DNA of 64,000 nucleotides from Bradyrhizobium sp. LTSP849 (GTDB taxonomy: Bacteria > Pseudomonadota > Alphaproteobacteria > Rhizobiales > Xanthobacteraceae), in assembly GCF_000938255.1 (NCBI RefSeq), contig NZ_JYMR01000056.1:191192-255191 (forward strand), given 5' to 3'. The notes beneath the pieces are model-generated. The model searched no databases and was not told where the DNA came from. It saw only the letters and a list, made by a program, of their open reading frames with translations. Of the stretch, positions 27,248 to 35,448 are shown piece by piece; the first letter of the stretch is position 1; each line of letters starts with the position of its first letter. Both the position numbers and the translations under genes were made by a program.

Positions 27248-27392
27248 AAGCGGCTTTTGCGCGGCGCGCTTTGACCGAGAGCGAAGGCGGTTTGTCCAAG
27301 AGCGAACTTGCCTCGCACAAAGTGCAGCATCGCTGTATCAGCGCTTCGATTCCAGACTTGCTTAGTGCCTGACGCAGCCCTAGGTTTTGCCC

Positions 27393-27408
27393 GGCGCGAT
27401 GTCGCGCC
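27393..27408. promoter_or_regulatory. Palindrome in front of pqqA
   Basis: GGCGCGA (27393-27399), TG, TCGCGCC (27402-27408), perfect 7-bp arms ending 10 bp before the Shine-Dalgarno of pqqA. It could be an operator or a 5' leader stem. Confidence 0.4.
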
Positions 27409-27429
27409 CAATACCCTTGGGAGACCCGA

Positions 27430-27510
27430 ATGGCTTGGAAAGCTCCGAAGATCGTGGAAGTGCCGGTCGGCATGGAAATCAACATGTACGCCTGCGCTTC
27501 GCGCAAGTAA
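27430..27510 (+). CDS. pqqA: PqqA precursor peptide, orphan copy
   Basis: A 26-aa peptide beginning MAWKAPKIVEV with the invariant Glu-x3-Tyr of PqqA at E16 and Y20 (GMEINMYACA). PqqE and PqqD crosslink these side chains to make PQQ. GGGAG lies 7 nt before the ATG. No pqqB, C, D or E follows: the next gene encodes a barrel protein. In some methylotrophs pqqA is present in extra copies to supply more precursor; here it lies between lanmodulin and the outer-membrane protein in the quinoprotein island. The peptide is very short, but the motif, N-terminal MxW-P pattern and ribosome site all agree. Confidence 0.88.
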   Translation: MAWKAPKIVEVPVGMEINMYACASRK

Positions 27511-27574
27511 GACCACCTGACGACCTGCCGCGGCTTCGATGGCGCATGCCGTCGAAGCCGTGGTAGTGTCCGCG

Positions 27575-28444
27575 ATGCGAACTGGAGCCCACACAATCTG
27601 GACGGCGATTGCGTGCACGCTCGCGCTGGCACCGGCATGCGTCAGCGCCGAAGAGGGCTTTGATACCGAGCACATCTTCGGCTTCATGATCGGCAGTGAT
27701 GTCGGCAATCCCGGCGAGCGGGAACTCCAGAGCCAGACGACGGGTCGGTTCGGCAAGGGCGCCGGGACCTATCGTGCCATCAGCCAGGAGGTCGAGATCG
27801 AAATCGTACCGCTGCCGAATTTTCGCATCGAGGTCGGCGGCACGACGACGATGCACGACATCACCGGCGTCCCCGACATCAATGATCGCCGCCAGCTCAA
27901 TTTCCAGGGCGCCTCGCTCGATCTGCGTTATCGCCTGCTCGAACGGGAGAACGCCCCGTTCGGTTTGACGGTTGCCACTGAGACCCATGGCGATCGTATC
28001 GACGAGATCAGCGGCGCGAAGGGGCGGATGTACGGTACCGACTTCACGCTCGCCTTCGACCGCGAGCTGATCCCGAACTTCGTGATAGGTGCGCTCAACC
28101 TGATCTACCAGCCGGAATGGGCGCGCTTCGAGGTGACAGGACTGTCCGAGAAAAGCTCGACCATCGGCGCCGCCTTCGCCGGCATGGTGCGCGTGCGGCC
28201 TAATTTCCTGCTCGGCGGTGAGATGCGCTACTTCCGGCAGTATGAGGGCATCGGCCTTGGCGAGTTCGCAGGCCAGGCCCTGTTCGTCGGGCCCACCGCC
28301 TATTTTCAGATATCGGAGCGCTCGCGGCTCACCCTGAGCTGGAGCATGCAGGCCTGGGGACGTTCGGCCGGATCAGCCGCCAATCTCGACCTCGTCAATT
28401 TCGAGCGGCATCAGGCGCGGTTGGTGTTCGGTGTTAACTTCTAG
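27575..28444 (+). CDS. Predicted outer-membrane beta-barrel protein
   Basis: A 289-aa protein from the ATG at 27575 (an in-frame ATG exists at 27539) with signal peptide ending CVSAEEG. The rest shows alternating hydrophobic/polar strands (FRIEVGGTTTMHDI, LRYRLLEREN, FVIGALNLIYQPEWARFEV, TAYFQISERSRLTLSWSMQAWG) and ends in phenylalanine (FGVNF), the usual C-terminal signature of barrels inserted by BAM. No family recognised. It lies right after orphan pqqA, which suggests, without proof, a role in export or uptake linked with the quinoproteins. Confidence 0.7.
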   Translation: MRTGAHTIWTAIACTLALAPACVSAEEGFDTEHIFGFMIGSDVGNPGERELQSQTTGRFGKGAGTYRAISQEVEIEIVPLPNFRIEVGGTTTMHDITGVPDINDRRQLNFQGASLDLRYRLLERENAPFGLTVATETHGDRIDEISGAKGRMYGTDFTLAFDRELIPNFVIGALNLIYQPEWARFEVTGLSEKSSTIGAAFAGMVRVRPNFLLGGEMRYFRQYEGIGLGEFAGQALFVGPTAYFQISERSRLTLSWSMQAWGRSAGSAANLDLVNFERHQARLVFGVNF

Positions 28445-28538
28445 CGGAGCGGTTCCCTCACGCTGGATTGAAACTTCCGGCTCCTCGGGACGTATCCATT
28501 TATGCTAATGTAGAGCGCCCTTGCGCGAGGATCCCGGC

Positions 28539-28748
28539 ATGAACCCGATCGACCTGGTGGTGACTGTGTGTGCGGTGCTCTCGCCTGCCACCTGCGAAGA
28601 GCAGCACATTGTGTTCAACTTTGCGGGGTCGCCGACGCAATGCGCCATGGCCGCGCCGCCCTATATCGCGCAATGGGTCGGCGACCACCCGAAGTGGCAG
28701 GCGGTGCGGTGGCGCTGCGAATATCCGCACCCGAACGACAAGGCGTGA
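28539..28748 (+). CDS. Small hypothetical protein with four cysteines
   Basis: A 69-aa protein starting at ATG 28539 with AGG 8 nt upstream. Cysteines lie in TVCAVLSPATCEEQH, PTQCAMAAPPYIAQW and WRCEYP, suggesting two disulfides in an exported or membrane-proximal protein. Function unknown; I recall similar short proteins in Bradyrhizobium but cannot verify this. Confidence 0.6.
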   Translation: MNPIDLVVTVCAVLSPATCEEQHIVFNFAGSPTQCAMAAPPYIAQWVGDHPKWQAVRWRCEYPHPNDKA

Positions 28749-28752
28749 TCCG

Positions 28753-29106
28753 CTACTTCGTGCAGTCCTTCAGGTCCTTGTCGGCGATCGAGAACACGGC
28801 GTCTGCCTTGATCTCGATGTCGCGCACAATGCACTGCCGTGCATTGGCATAGCTGACCTTGGCATCGTAGCGGCCGGGCTCGACGCCGGTGATGCGCAGC
28901 CGCTCGTCATGGTCGACCTCCTTGTCCTTGTCGTTCAAGGTCTGGTTCGGACCCCAGTCGGTCTTGCCGGCCGGTGAGAGCTGGAAGCCGGAGATCGTCT
29001 CCGCCGTCAGATTCCACAGCCGGATGCCTTTGCCCTTGGCCTGCGCGAGCGCCGCGCCCGGCATCGCAACCAACAGGATGCCGATCGCAATCAGCGTACG
29101 CCGCAT
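28753..29106 (-). CDS. Small secreted hypothetical protein
   Basis: A 117-aa exported protein, signal peptide ending ALAQAKG. The mature part (IRLWNLTAETISGFQLSPAGKTDWGPNQTLND, read in pieces) has an immunoglobulin-like beta character and two cysteines (QCIVRDIEI, KDC). The ATG at 29106 fits the signal peptide. It is convergent with the small gene at 28539 and upstream of nothing related; function unknown. Confidence 0.65.
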   Translation of the reverse strand: MRRTLIAIGILLVAMPGAALAQAKGKGIRLWNLTAETISGFQLSPAGKTDWGPNQTLNDKDKEVDHDERLRITGVEPGRYDAKVSYANARQCIVRDIEIKADAVFSIADKDLKDCTK

Positions 29107-29164
29107 GGTGACCTCCCAAGAAAATTTCCATGTCATCTCGTTGGGTTCAGTTGATCACGAGTTG

Positions 29165-29875
29165 TCATTTCGATTCAAGCGGCAGTGCCGCGAGCTCCGC
29201 TCTGATCCTGCCGAGTTCGGCCTCGCTGCGCTCCGCGCGCGGGATCGAGATCGGTACCTCCCGGACGATGTGCGCCGGGCGCGGCGACAGGAAGAACAGG
29301 CGATCGCCGAGGCGGATGGCGTCGTCGATGCTGTGGGTGACGAGAAGCGTCATCACCGGGCGGCTCCCGACCAGCGATGCGATCTCGTCACGCAGCCGTC
29401 CGGCCAGCGCATCGTCGAGCGAGGCAAGCGGCTCGTCGAGCACGAGCAGGTCGGGCTCGACCGCGAATGCGCGGGCGAGGGCGACGCGCCGGGCCAGCCC
29501 CAGCGACAATTCGCCGGGGAAGTGGCTGCGATGCTGCTCCAGCTCGAGGGTCCTGAACAATTCGGACAGCTTTGCGTCGCCGATGCCGGGCGCCGCAAGC
29601 CGCACGTTCTGTTCGACCGAGCGCCACGGCAGCAGCCGCGGCTCCTGGAACACCATGCCGATCCGCGCCTCCGGCGGACGCGCGATGTGTCCCTCAAAAT
29701 CGCGGTCGAGCCCGAGGATGATGCGCAGCATCGTACTCTTGCCGCAGCCGGACGGGCCGATCAGCACGCCGACCTCACCGGATTGCAGCGCGAATTTGAT
29801 CGGCGCCAGCACCTCGTGCGTTCCGCCCGCGGCACTCTCGAATGTCTTGCCTGTGATATCGACTTCAAGCCGCAC
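29165..29875 (-). CDS. ABC transporter ATPase, NitT/TauT (SsuB) type
   Basis: A 236-aa ATPase with Walker A GPSGCGKST, Q-loop MVFQEPRLLPW, signature LSLGLARR (degenerate LSGGQ), Walker B LLVLDEP and H-loop THSIDDA. It is the last gene of an importer operon: binding protein (30604), permease (29865), ATPase. It overlaps the permease end by 11 bp. This family imports nitrate, sulfonates, taurine or small organic molecules. The position inside the lanthanide island raises the possibility of a methylotrophy-related ligand. Confidence 0.88.
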   Translation of the reverse strand: MRLEVDITGKTFESAAGGTHEVLAPIKFALQSGEVGVLIGPSGCGKSTMLRIILGLDRDFEGHIARPPEARIGMVFQEPRLLPWRSVEQNVRLAAPGIGDAKLSELFRTLELEQHRSHFPGELSLGLARRVALARAFAVEPDLLVLDEPLASLDDALAGRLRDEIASLVGSRPVMTLLVTHSIDDAIRLGDRLFFLSPRPAHIVREVPISIPRAERSEAELGRIRAELAALPLESK

Positions 29876-30602
29876 GGGGTCGCCACCGTGTTGCGCGGGC
29901 CTCGAACGGCTGCACCAGCGCGGTCTCGATCACGAGCACGACCGCGGCGAATGTCAGCGAATAGGCGAGCAGCCGCGGCGTGTCGAACAGCTGGAAGGCG
30001 ACGCCGATCTCGAAGCCGACGCCGTTCGGCCGCCCCAGCAATTCGGCGACCAGCACGATCTTCCACACCAGCGACAAGCCCGAGCGCGCGGAGGCCGCGA
30101 TATAGGGCGCAAGCTGCGGCAGCACCACATGGCGGAATGCGCGCCAGCGCGGCATCGCGAACACGGTCGCCATCTCGTCGAGTGAGCGGTCGAGCGCGCG
30201 GGTGCCCTCGCGCAGGGTGACGACCGCGGTCGGCAGCTTGTTGATGGCGATCGCCGCGATTGCGGCGGCCTCGGTAAGCCCGGCCCAGATATAGGCCAGC
30301 ACGATCACCACCAGTGCCGGCAGGTTCAGGAGCAGGATCAGCCAGGGATCGCCGAGCCGGTCGGCAAGCTTCACCCGCCCCATCAGATAGCCGATGGCGC
30401 TGCCGAGCGACATCGCCAGCACGAAGGACAGCGCGACGCGGGCTAGCGTGGCACCGAGATGCAGGAACAGCGCGCCGCTCGAGGCTTCCGCGATGATGAC
30501 GTTGAGCACCGCAGGCGGGGAGGGCAGTTTTGCGCCGCCGACGAACAGCGCGGCTGTCCACCAGATCGCAAGCAGCAGGGCCATCGACAGAAGGCGCAGC
30601 AC
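29865..30602 (-). CDS. ABC transporter permease, NitT/TauT (SsuC) type
   Basis: A 245-aa permease if started at GTG 30602, which sits 1 bp after the stop of the binding-protein gene; the next ATG (30582) would remove seven residues. Six hydrophobic helices and the cytoplasmic EAA loop (LDEMATVFAMPRWRAFRHVVLPQLAP) are present. It completes the binding-protein-dependent importer 29165-31584. Confidence 0.87.
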   Translation of the reverse strand: MLRLLSMALLLAIWWTAALFVGGAKLPSPPAVLNVIIAEASSGALFLHLGATLARVALSFVLAMSLGSAIGYLMGRVKLADRLGDPWLILLLNLPALVVIVLAYIWAGLTEAAAIAAIAINKLPTAVVTLREGTRALDRSLDEMATVFAMPRWRAFRHVVLPQLAPYIAASARSGLSLVWKIVLVAELLGRPNGVGFEIGVAFQLFDTPRLLAYSLTFAAVVLVIETALVQPFEARATRWRPRAA

Positions 30603-30603
30603 C

Positions 30604-31584
30604 TCAGTCTCCGGGCACGGCGTGATAAAAGGTGCCGGGATCGAGCTCGGCCGCCGGTCCGACCAGATCGCGGCCGCCGATCTCGGCCAACACGCGGTAG
30701 AGCACGCGCGCATCCGCCTCCTCGTCGGCGATGCTCCGGCGTGGAATGCCGTCGCGATAGCGGTCGCGGTAGACCTTGAGCATGGCTGGATCGGTGGCGC
30801 CGGTGAGCGGCGCGATCTTGTCCCAGGCCGCGTCTGAGGTCACCAGCAACTGCTTGGCCTTGCGGGTCATCGCGATGAAGCGCGCCACCGCATCACGATG
30901 GCTCGCCGCCCAGTCCTCGTCGAAGACATAGCCGACGGCCGAGACTGCTCCCTTCGCGCCGAGTTTCGGCAAGATGTCCTCGATGCCGGCGAGGCGGCGA
31001 AAGCCCTTGGCTTCGAGCTGGGCGCAGAAATTCCAGAAATTGAGGCTCGCATCCATCTCGCCGTCGAGTGTCTTCGCGGCAATCAGAGGCGGCGCGCCAT
31101 AGGCGATGGTTGCCTCGGACTTCAGGTCGATGCCGTCCTGCTTCATCCGCGCCTGCAGCAGCAGCCAGCTCTTGTCGATCGGGCCGCCGCCGACACCGAG
31201 CTTGCGCCCCTTGAGGTCGGCGAGCGTCTTGATCGGCGAGGACGCCGGCACCATCACCGCGCCGAGCGCGCTGGAATAGGGATAGAAGGCAAGCTTGGTG
31301 CCGAGCGCGCGCTCACGCGACACCCACAGCCAATCCGACAGCATGATGTCGGCATTGCCGGCGCGGAGCGCGATCTTGCCGGCCTCGGGGCTTGCGAGCT
31401 CGGTCACCTCGAGCGACAGGTCGGCTTCCTTGTCGAGACCGCTTGCGCGGATCGTTGCCAGTTCCCAGGAGAATGTTCCGGTCTTCTGGACCGCAAGGCG
31501 GATGGCATCCGCGGCGTGGCCCGTCGCGACTTGCGTCAGCGCCAGTGTCATCGCGAGCGCCAATGTTCGACCGAGAGCTTTCAT
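30604..31584 (-). CDS. ABC transporter substrate-binding protein, SsuA/TauA-like
   Basis: A 326-aa periplasmic protein when started at the ATG at 31584, giving a signal peptide ending TGHAADA; the upstream ATG at 31635 adds 17 residues. The fold is type II (IRLAVQKTGTFSWELA, GNADIMLSDWLWVSRERA, LADLKGRKLGVGGGPIDKSW, WNFCAQLEAKGFR). It resembles the binding proteins of aliphatic sulfonate/taurine importers, but the ligand residues cannot be matched to a known substrate. It heads the operon and is divergent from the small exported protein at 31672. Confidence 0.82.
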   Translation of the reverse strand: MKALGRTLALAMTLALTQVATGHAADAIRLAVQKTGTFSWELATIRASGLDKEADLSLEVTELASPEAGKIALRAGNADIMLSDWLWVSRERALGTKLAFYPYSSALGAVMVPASSPIKTLADLKGRKLGVGGGPIDKSWLLLQARMKQDGIDLKSEATIAYGAPPLIAAKTLDGEMDASLNFWNFCAQLEAKGFRRLAGIEDILPKLGAKGAVSAVGYVFDEDWAASHRDAVARFIAMTRKAKQLLVTSDAAWDKIAPLTGATDPAMLKVYRDRYRDGIPRRSIADEEADARVLYRVLAEIGGRDLVGPAAELDPGTFYHAVPGD

Positions 31585-31671
31585 CACCTTGTGAGCCGTT
31601 TCCTCGAAGGGAGTGCTTTTCAGGACAATACGCATAGCATAGCTTCCATCGCAACCAGCGGGAGGACACTC

Positions 31672-32031
31672 ATGAGTTTGGCGGGACGGGTACGACCGAT
31701 TGTCGCCGCATTGGCCGTGCTGGCCGCGGGTGTGTACGTAGCGCGGGCCGAGGAGGCCAATGATTATCCGACCTCCGCGCGGGCCGAATATGTCTATGGC
31801 TGCATGAAGGCCAATGGCGAAACGCGTCAGGCGATCGAGCAGTGCTCGTGTTCGATCGACGTGGTGGCTTCGATCGTCACCTACGAGCGCTACGTCACCG
31901 CAGAGACCGCGCTCAGCATGTCCCAGGTCCAGGGCAATCTGGGCGTCCAGTTTCGCACGTCAGAGCAGGCGAACTCGGCGGTGAATGATTTACGGCGTGC
32001 GCAGGCGGAAGCCGAAGTGAGGTGTTTCTGA
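31672..32031 (+). CDS. Small exported Cys-rich hypothetical protein
   Basis: A 119-aa protein with GGGAGG before the ATG, a signal peptide ending YVARAEE and three closely spaced cysteines (YGCMKANGETRQAIEQCSCSID), with a fourth at the C-terminus (VRCF). The helical remainder is unassigned. It lies between the ABC importer and the SoxYZ-like carrier, in the middle of the quinoprotein island, so a periplasmic redox or maturation role is a reasonable guess. Confidence 0.7.
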   Translation: MSLAGRVRPIVAALAVLAAGVYVARAEEANDYPTSARAEYVYGCMKANGETRQAIEQCSCSIDVVASIVTYERYVTAETALSMSQVQGNLGVQFRTSEQANSAVNDLRRAQAEAEVRCF

Positions 32032-32083
32032 CGCTTGCGCCGCTGCATTCCCTTCTCCCGAAGGAGAGAGGGTAAGCGGAGCC

Positions 32084-32902
32084 TCACGTCCCCGGCTTGT
32101 CGACATCCCATTCATTGCGGAACACATGCCCATCCGTGTCCTTCGCCTCCGCGCGAAAACGCTTGGCGCCGTTGGAGACGTAGGTGAAGCGCAGATTGGG
32201 ATCTTCCGAGATCGAGATGCCGCCCTCCATCGACAGTACGGGGCTGTCGTCCTGCGTCAACTTCAACTGGTTCACGAAGAAGGCCGGAATATAGAGCTGC
32301 GTGACCTGATCCATCTGGAGGCCGGAATTGTTGGGATGGCCGATCATGATCTGCGCCTCGCGGATGCGGCTGGCCGGCGCCTCCTCGCGCGCGAATTGGC
32401 GGTAGCGCATCTGGCCGAGACGATTCTGGGCTTCCTCCGCGTTCTTCCCCGCCGGCGCCGAGCAGCCGCCGGAGGCCTTCACATAGGTCTTGGAGACGTA
32501 GAGCGTACCGTCGTTGAGCTCGGCCACCGCATGCACGTCGGTGTAGTTGTTGACGCGCACGCGCGTGGAGATTTCGCTGACATTGGCATCCGGCCCGAGC
32601 TCGAACTTCGCCGCCATCGGCGCCGGGTTGCGGTCGATCACCAGCGTGATCGACCGGATGCGGCGGGCATCGCCCGGCGACAGCTTGCTGCGCAGGGTCA
32701 CCGGCACGATCGCCGCATCCTCGGCGCGATAAGGCATCTCGATGCCGATCACGTCGGCGCCGTCGTTCATCGGGCGGTTGCTGAAAATGTCCTGCACCAG
32801 GCCGGGCCAGGGATCATAGGCCTCCTCGGCGCGCGCAGGCATTGCGAGGACGATGCCGGCGAGCGCAGTGATCAAGGTTAGGCGAAGCTTAAGTCCCAGC
32901 AT
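32084..32902 (-). CDS. Quinoprotein-associated SoxYZ-like carrier protein
   Basis: A 272-aa exported protein fusing a SoxY-like N-terminal domain and SoxZ-like C-terminal domain. The SoxY carrier-arm motif appears as SGGCSAP with C147, here internal because SoxZ follows. The SoxZ part contains IMIGHPNNSG and VNQLKLTQDD. Such fusions are known as quinoprotein dehydrogenase-associated SoxYZ-like carriers, of undetermined function. The second of two close ATGs (32902) has the better Shine-Dalgarno spacing (GGGA). The neighbour at 32956 is the companion metallohydrolase, which is transcribed first. Confidence 0.88.
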   Translation of the reverse strand: MLGLKLRLTLITALAGIVLAMPARAEEAYDPWPGLVQDIFSNRPMNDGADVIGIEMPYRAEDAAIVPVTLRSKLSPGDARRIRSITLVIDRNPAPMAAKFELGPDANVSEISTRVRVNNYTDVHAVAELNDGTLYVSKTYVKASGGCSAPAGKNAEEAQNRLGQMRYRQFAREEAPASRIREAQIMIGHPNNSGLQMDQVTQLYIPAFFVNQLKLTQDDSPVLSMEGGISISEDPNLRFTYVSNGAKRFRAEAKDTDGHVFRNEWDVDKPGT

Positions 32903-32955
32903 GGTCATGGTCCCGCGCGGACGAAGCAGTTGTGGAGGTAACCGTAGCGCGTCCG

Positions 32956-33882
32956 CTACTCCCATTCAATTTCCGAAAATGCTGCGGTTGCGTTGCGGGC
33001 GTTGTAGTCGTCGAAGAGGTCCCAATGGGAACGCTCGGACGAGGCCGCCTTGTCCGCCGCGGCCCGGATCGATTCGCCCTTCTTGTTGAGCGCACGCACG
33101 TCGGACAGCAGCGTCGACAGATAACGCCGTTCATCGGAAAGTGCGGCCGGCCAGTCGCTCACGGCGCCGTGACCGGGAACGACGCGGGTCGCTGGAATCG
33201 TCTCAAGTTCCCCAAGCAGGGCGAGCCAGCCGCGAATGCTGCCGTCCATCACCGGAATGTGGCGGAGAAAGACGAGATCGCCAGCGAACAGCGTCTTCGT
33301 CGACTCATCGAACACGGTCAGGTCATTGTCGCTGTGCGCGGCCGGCCATGCCCGCAAGGACAAGCGGCGCGATCCGAGATCGAGCATCAGCGTGTCCTGC
33401 ACGAGCAGGGTGGGCGGCACGATCTTCACCGGCGAGATCAATTCGTCTCCCATGATGCGTCTAAAATTGTCGAGATAATACGGCCCGCGCGTCGCCAGCG
33501 CCTGCGGCAGCTTGCTGTGGCCGACAAAGCTGGTTCCTTCCGCCACAAAAGCGGCATTGCCGAAGACATGGTCGGGATGGCCGTGGGTGTTGATGACGTA
33601 GCGGATCGGCTTGCTGGTGTGGGCCCGCACGGCCGCGAGCAGCGCCTCGCCCTCGCGGACGCTGCCGCCGGTATCGATCACGGCCACCGCATCCTCGCCG
33701 ACGATGAAGCCGACATTGGCAATGTCGCCCTCATTCTCGCGGGTCATCAGGGCGATGGTCCCGGAGTGTACGAAGATTCCCGGCGCGACTTCGCTCACAG
33801 GCAATTCGGCTGTCCCCGCGCGTGCTAGCGTCGCGAAGCCCAGCAGGGTCAAGGCTGCGATCGTTGAAGCGAGATGAGACAC
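32956..33882 (-). CDS. Quinoprotein relay system zinc metallohydrolase, SoxH-like
   Basis: A 308-aa exported metallo-beta-lactamase-fold protein with signal peptide ending LARAGT. Metal ligands: THGHPDH (H100, H102, D104, H105), H183 (AAHSDND) and D202 (FAGDLVF), with a later GHG. It pairs with the SoxYZ-like carrier 54 bp downstream. The pair is known in PQQ-dependent alcohol oxidation loci and is thought to act on a thiol-bound intermediate by analogy with SoxH, but no reaction has been shown to my knowledge. Confidence 0.88.
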   Translation of the reverse strand: MSHLASTIAALTLLGFATLARAGTAELPVSEVAPGIFVHSGTIALMTRENEGDIANVGFIVGEDAVAVIDTGGSVREGEALLAAVRAHTSKPIRYVINTHGHPDHVFGNAAFVAEGTSFVGHSKLPQALATRGPYYLDNFRRIMGDELISPVKIVPPTLLVQDTLMLDLGSRRLSLRAWPAAHSDNDLTVFDESTKTLFAGDLVFLRHIPVMDGSIRGWLALLGELETIPATRVVPGHGAVSDWPAALSDERRYLSTLLSDVRALNKKGESIRAAADKAASSERSHWDLFDDYNARNATAAFSEIEWE

Positions 33883-34009
33883 TTTTCCGCCTCAGTTCAG
33901 GGGTTTGCGGCATTGCACTGCAGCACAACAAGCCAACACAAAGTTTGGCAAAACATGGTGCGTCCTGCGTTGCATGGATAGCATCCAGACAAAAGATGGA
34001 GGAAGCGCG

Positions 34010-34891
34010 ATGACGGAGGCCGGGCGACATCGTCGCTGGTTGATTTTGCTGTGTGCCATGGTCGCATCCTGCGCAGTCGGCGATGTCGCCATGGCGCAGA
34101 CGAGCGAGACTGGCGACCTCTCATTCGAGCTGGTCGATCCAAAGGTGCTGCGTGTCTGTGCCGATCCGCGCAACCTGCCGTTCTCCAACGAGAAGGGCGA
34201 GGGGCTTGAGAACAAGCTCGCGGAGCTGCTCGCGGACAAGCTCCAGAAGAAGCTCGACTATGTTTTCTTTCCGCAGGCGACCGGCTTCGTGCGGATGACG
34301 CTGGGTGCGCATCGCTGCGACGTCATCATGGGCTTTCCGCAAGGCGACGACCTCGTGCAGGGCACCAACCCTTATTACCGCACGTCCTACGCGCTGGTCG
34401 CGAAAGCGGGCAGCGGGCTCGAGGACGTCGATACGCTCGAAGACGCGCGGCTCAAGGGCAAGCATGTCGGCATCGTCGCAGGCACGCCGCCGGCCACCAA
34501 TATGGCGATCGCCGGCCTGATGGGCGACGCCAAGCCGTATCCGCTGATGATCGACACCCGCTATGACAATTCGGCGCAGGCCATGATCGACGATCTCACC
34601 AACGGCAAGATCGACGCCGGCGTGCTGTGGGGCCCGATGGCGGGCTTCTACGCCAAGAAGGCCGGTTCGCTTCATGTCACGCCGCTGGTGAAGGAGACCA
34701 CTGGGCCAAAGCTGGTCTATCGCATCGGCATGGGCGTGCGTCCGGCCGACCAGAACTGGAAGCGGCAGCTCAACAAGCTGATCCAGGAGAACCAGGGCGA
34801 GATCAACAAGATCTTGACCGACTTCGGTGTGCCGCTGCTGGACGAGAGCGACCGGCCGCTCGTCGCGGAGACGGCCAAGAAGGCGCCATGA
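34010..34891 (+). CDS. xoxJ: XoxJ-type quinoprotein-associated periplasmic binding protein
   Basis: A 293-aa exported family-3 binding fold, ATG at 34010 preceded by GGAGG, signal peptide ending VAMAQT. Characteristic segments of the MxaJ/XoxJ group: LRVCADPRNLPFSNEKGEG, VMIGF-like DVIMGFPQGDDLV, TNPYYRTSYALV and GVLWGPMAGFYAKK. XoxJ has been proposed to activate apo-XoxF by metal or PQQ insertion. Its stop overlaps the start of the CxxxCW gene (ATGA). It is 13 kb from xoxF but in the same island; the symbol is given by family. Confidence 0.87.
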   Translation: MTEAGRHRRWLILLCAMVASCAVGDVAMAQTSETGDLSFELVDPKVLRVCADPRNLPFSNEKGEGLENKLAELLADKLQKKLDYVFFPQATGFVRMTLGAHRCDVIMGFPQGDDLVQGTNPYYRTSYALVAKAGSGLEDVDTLEDARLKGKHVGIVAGTPPATNMAIAGLMGDAKPYPLMIDTRYDNSAQAMIDDLTNGKIDAGVLWGPMAGFYAKKAGSLHVTPLVKETTGPKLVYRIGMGVRPADQNWKRQLNKLIQENQGEINKILTDFGVPLLDESDRPLVAETAKKAP

Positions 34892-35445
34892 GACGGCGTC
34901 TTGCCGCTGCGATCGTCGCCGCCATGCTGGCGGCGCCGGCATTCGCGCAGCAGCAGGAGCCGTTCGAGCCCGAGGGTTATCGCACCGACAATTACCGCGG
35001 GCCGGTGCCGGCGACGCTGGAAGGCGCACGCGTGCTCACGACCGCGGAGGCCGAGGCGATCTGGCGGGCAAAGAGCGGCGCGTTCATCGATGTATTGCCG
35101 CGACCGCCGAAGCCGAAGAACCTTCCCGAAGGCACGGTGTGGCGCGATGCGCCGCGGAAAAACATTCCGGGCAGCATCTGGCTGCCGGATACCGGCTACG
35201 GCACGCTGCCGCCCGCCATGGATGACTATTTCCGGCGCGGCCTCGCGCGTGCATCGCGCGGCGACAAGGCCGCGCTGCTGGTGATCTATTGCCTGGCCGA
35301 TTGCTGGATGTCGTGGAACGCCGCCAAGCGCGCGTTGGCTGACGGTTACGCCAACATCGCCTGGTATCCCGATGGGACCGATGGCTGGGAACGCGCGAAA
35401 CTCCCGACCGACGAGGCGCAGCCGGAGCCGCGCCCTGATCAGTAG
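34888..35445 (+). CDS. PQQ-dependent catabolism-associated CxxxCW motif protein
   Basis: A 185-aa exported rhodanese-like protein, signal peptide ending AFAQQ. The family motif is CLADCWMSWNAAKR (C135, C139, W140). Known members accompany PQQ alcohol dehydrogenases in ped and lut-type loci. The two cysteines could bind metal or shuttle thiols, connecting with the SoxYZ-like carrier cysteine and the metallohydrolase nearby. It is translationally coupled to the XoxJ-type gene. Confidence 0.87.
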   Translation: MRRRLAAAIVAAMLAAPAFAQQQEPFEPEGYRTDNYRGPVPATLEGARVLTTAEAEAIWRAKSGAFIDVLPRPPKPKNLPEGTVWRDAPRKNIPGSIWLPDTGYGTLPPAMDDYFRRGLARASRGDKAALLVIYCLADCWMSWNAAKRALADGYANIAWYPDGTDGWERAKLPTDEAQPEPRPDQ

Positions 35446-35448
35446 GAG

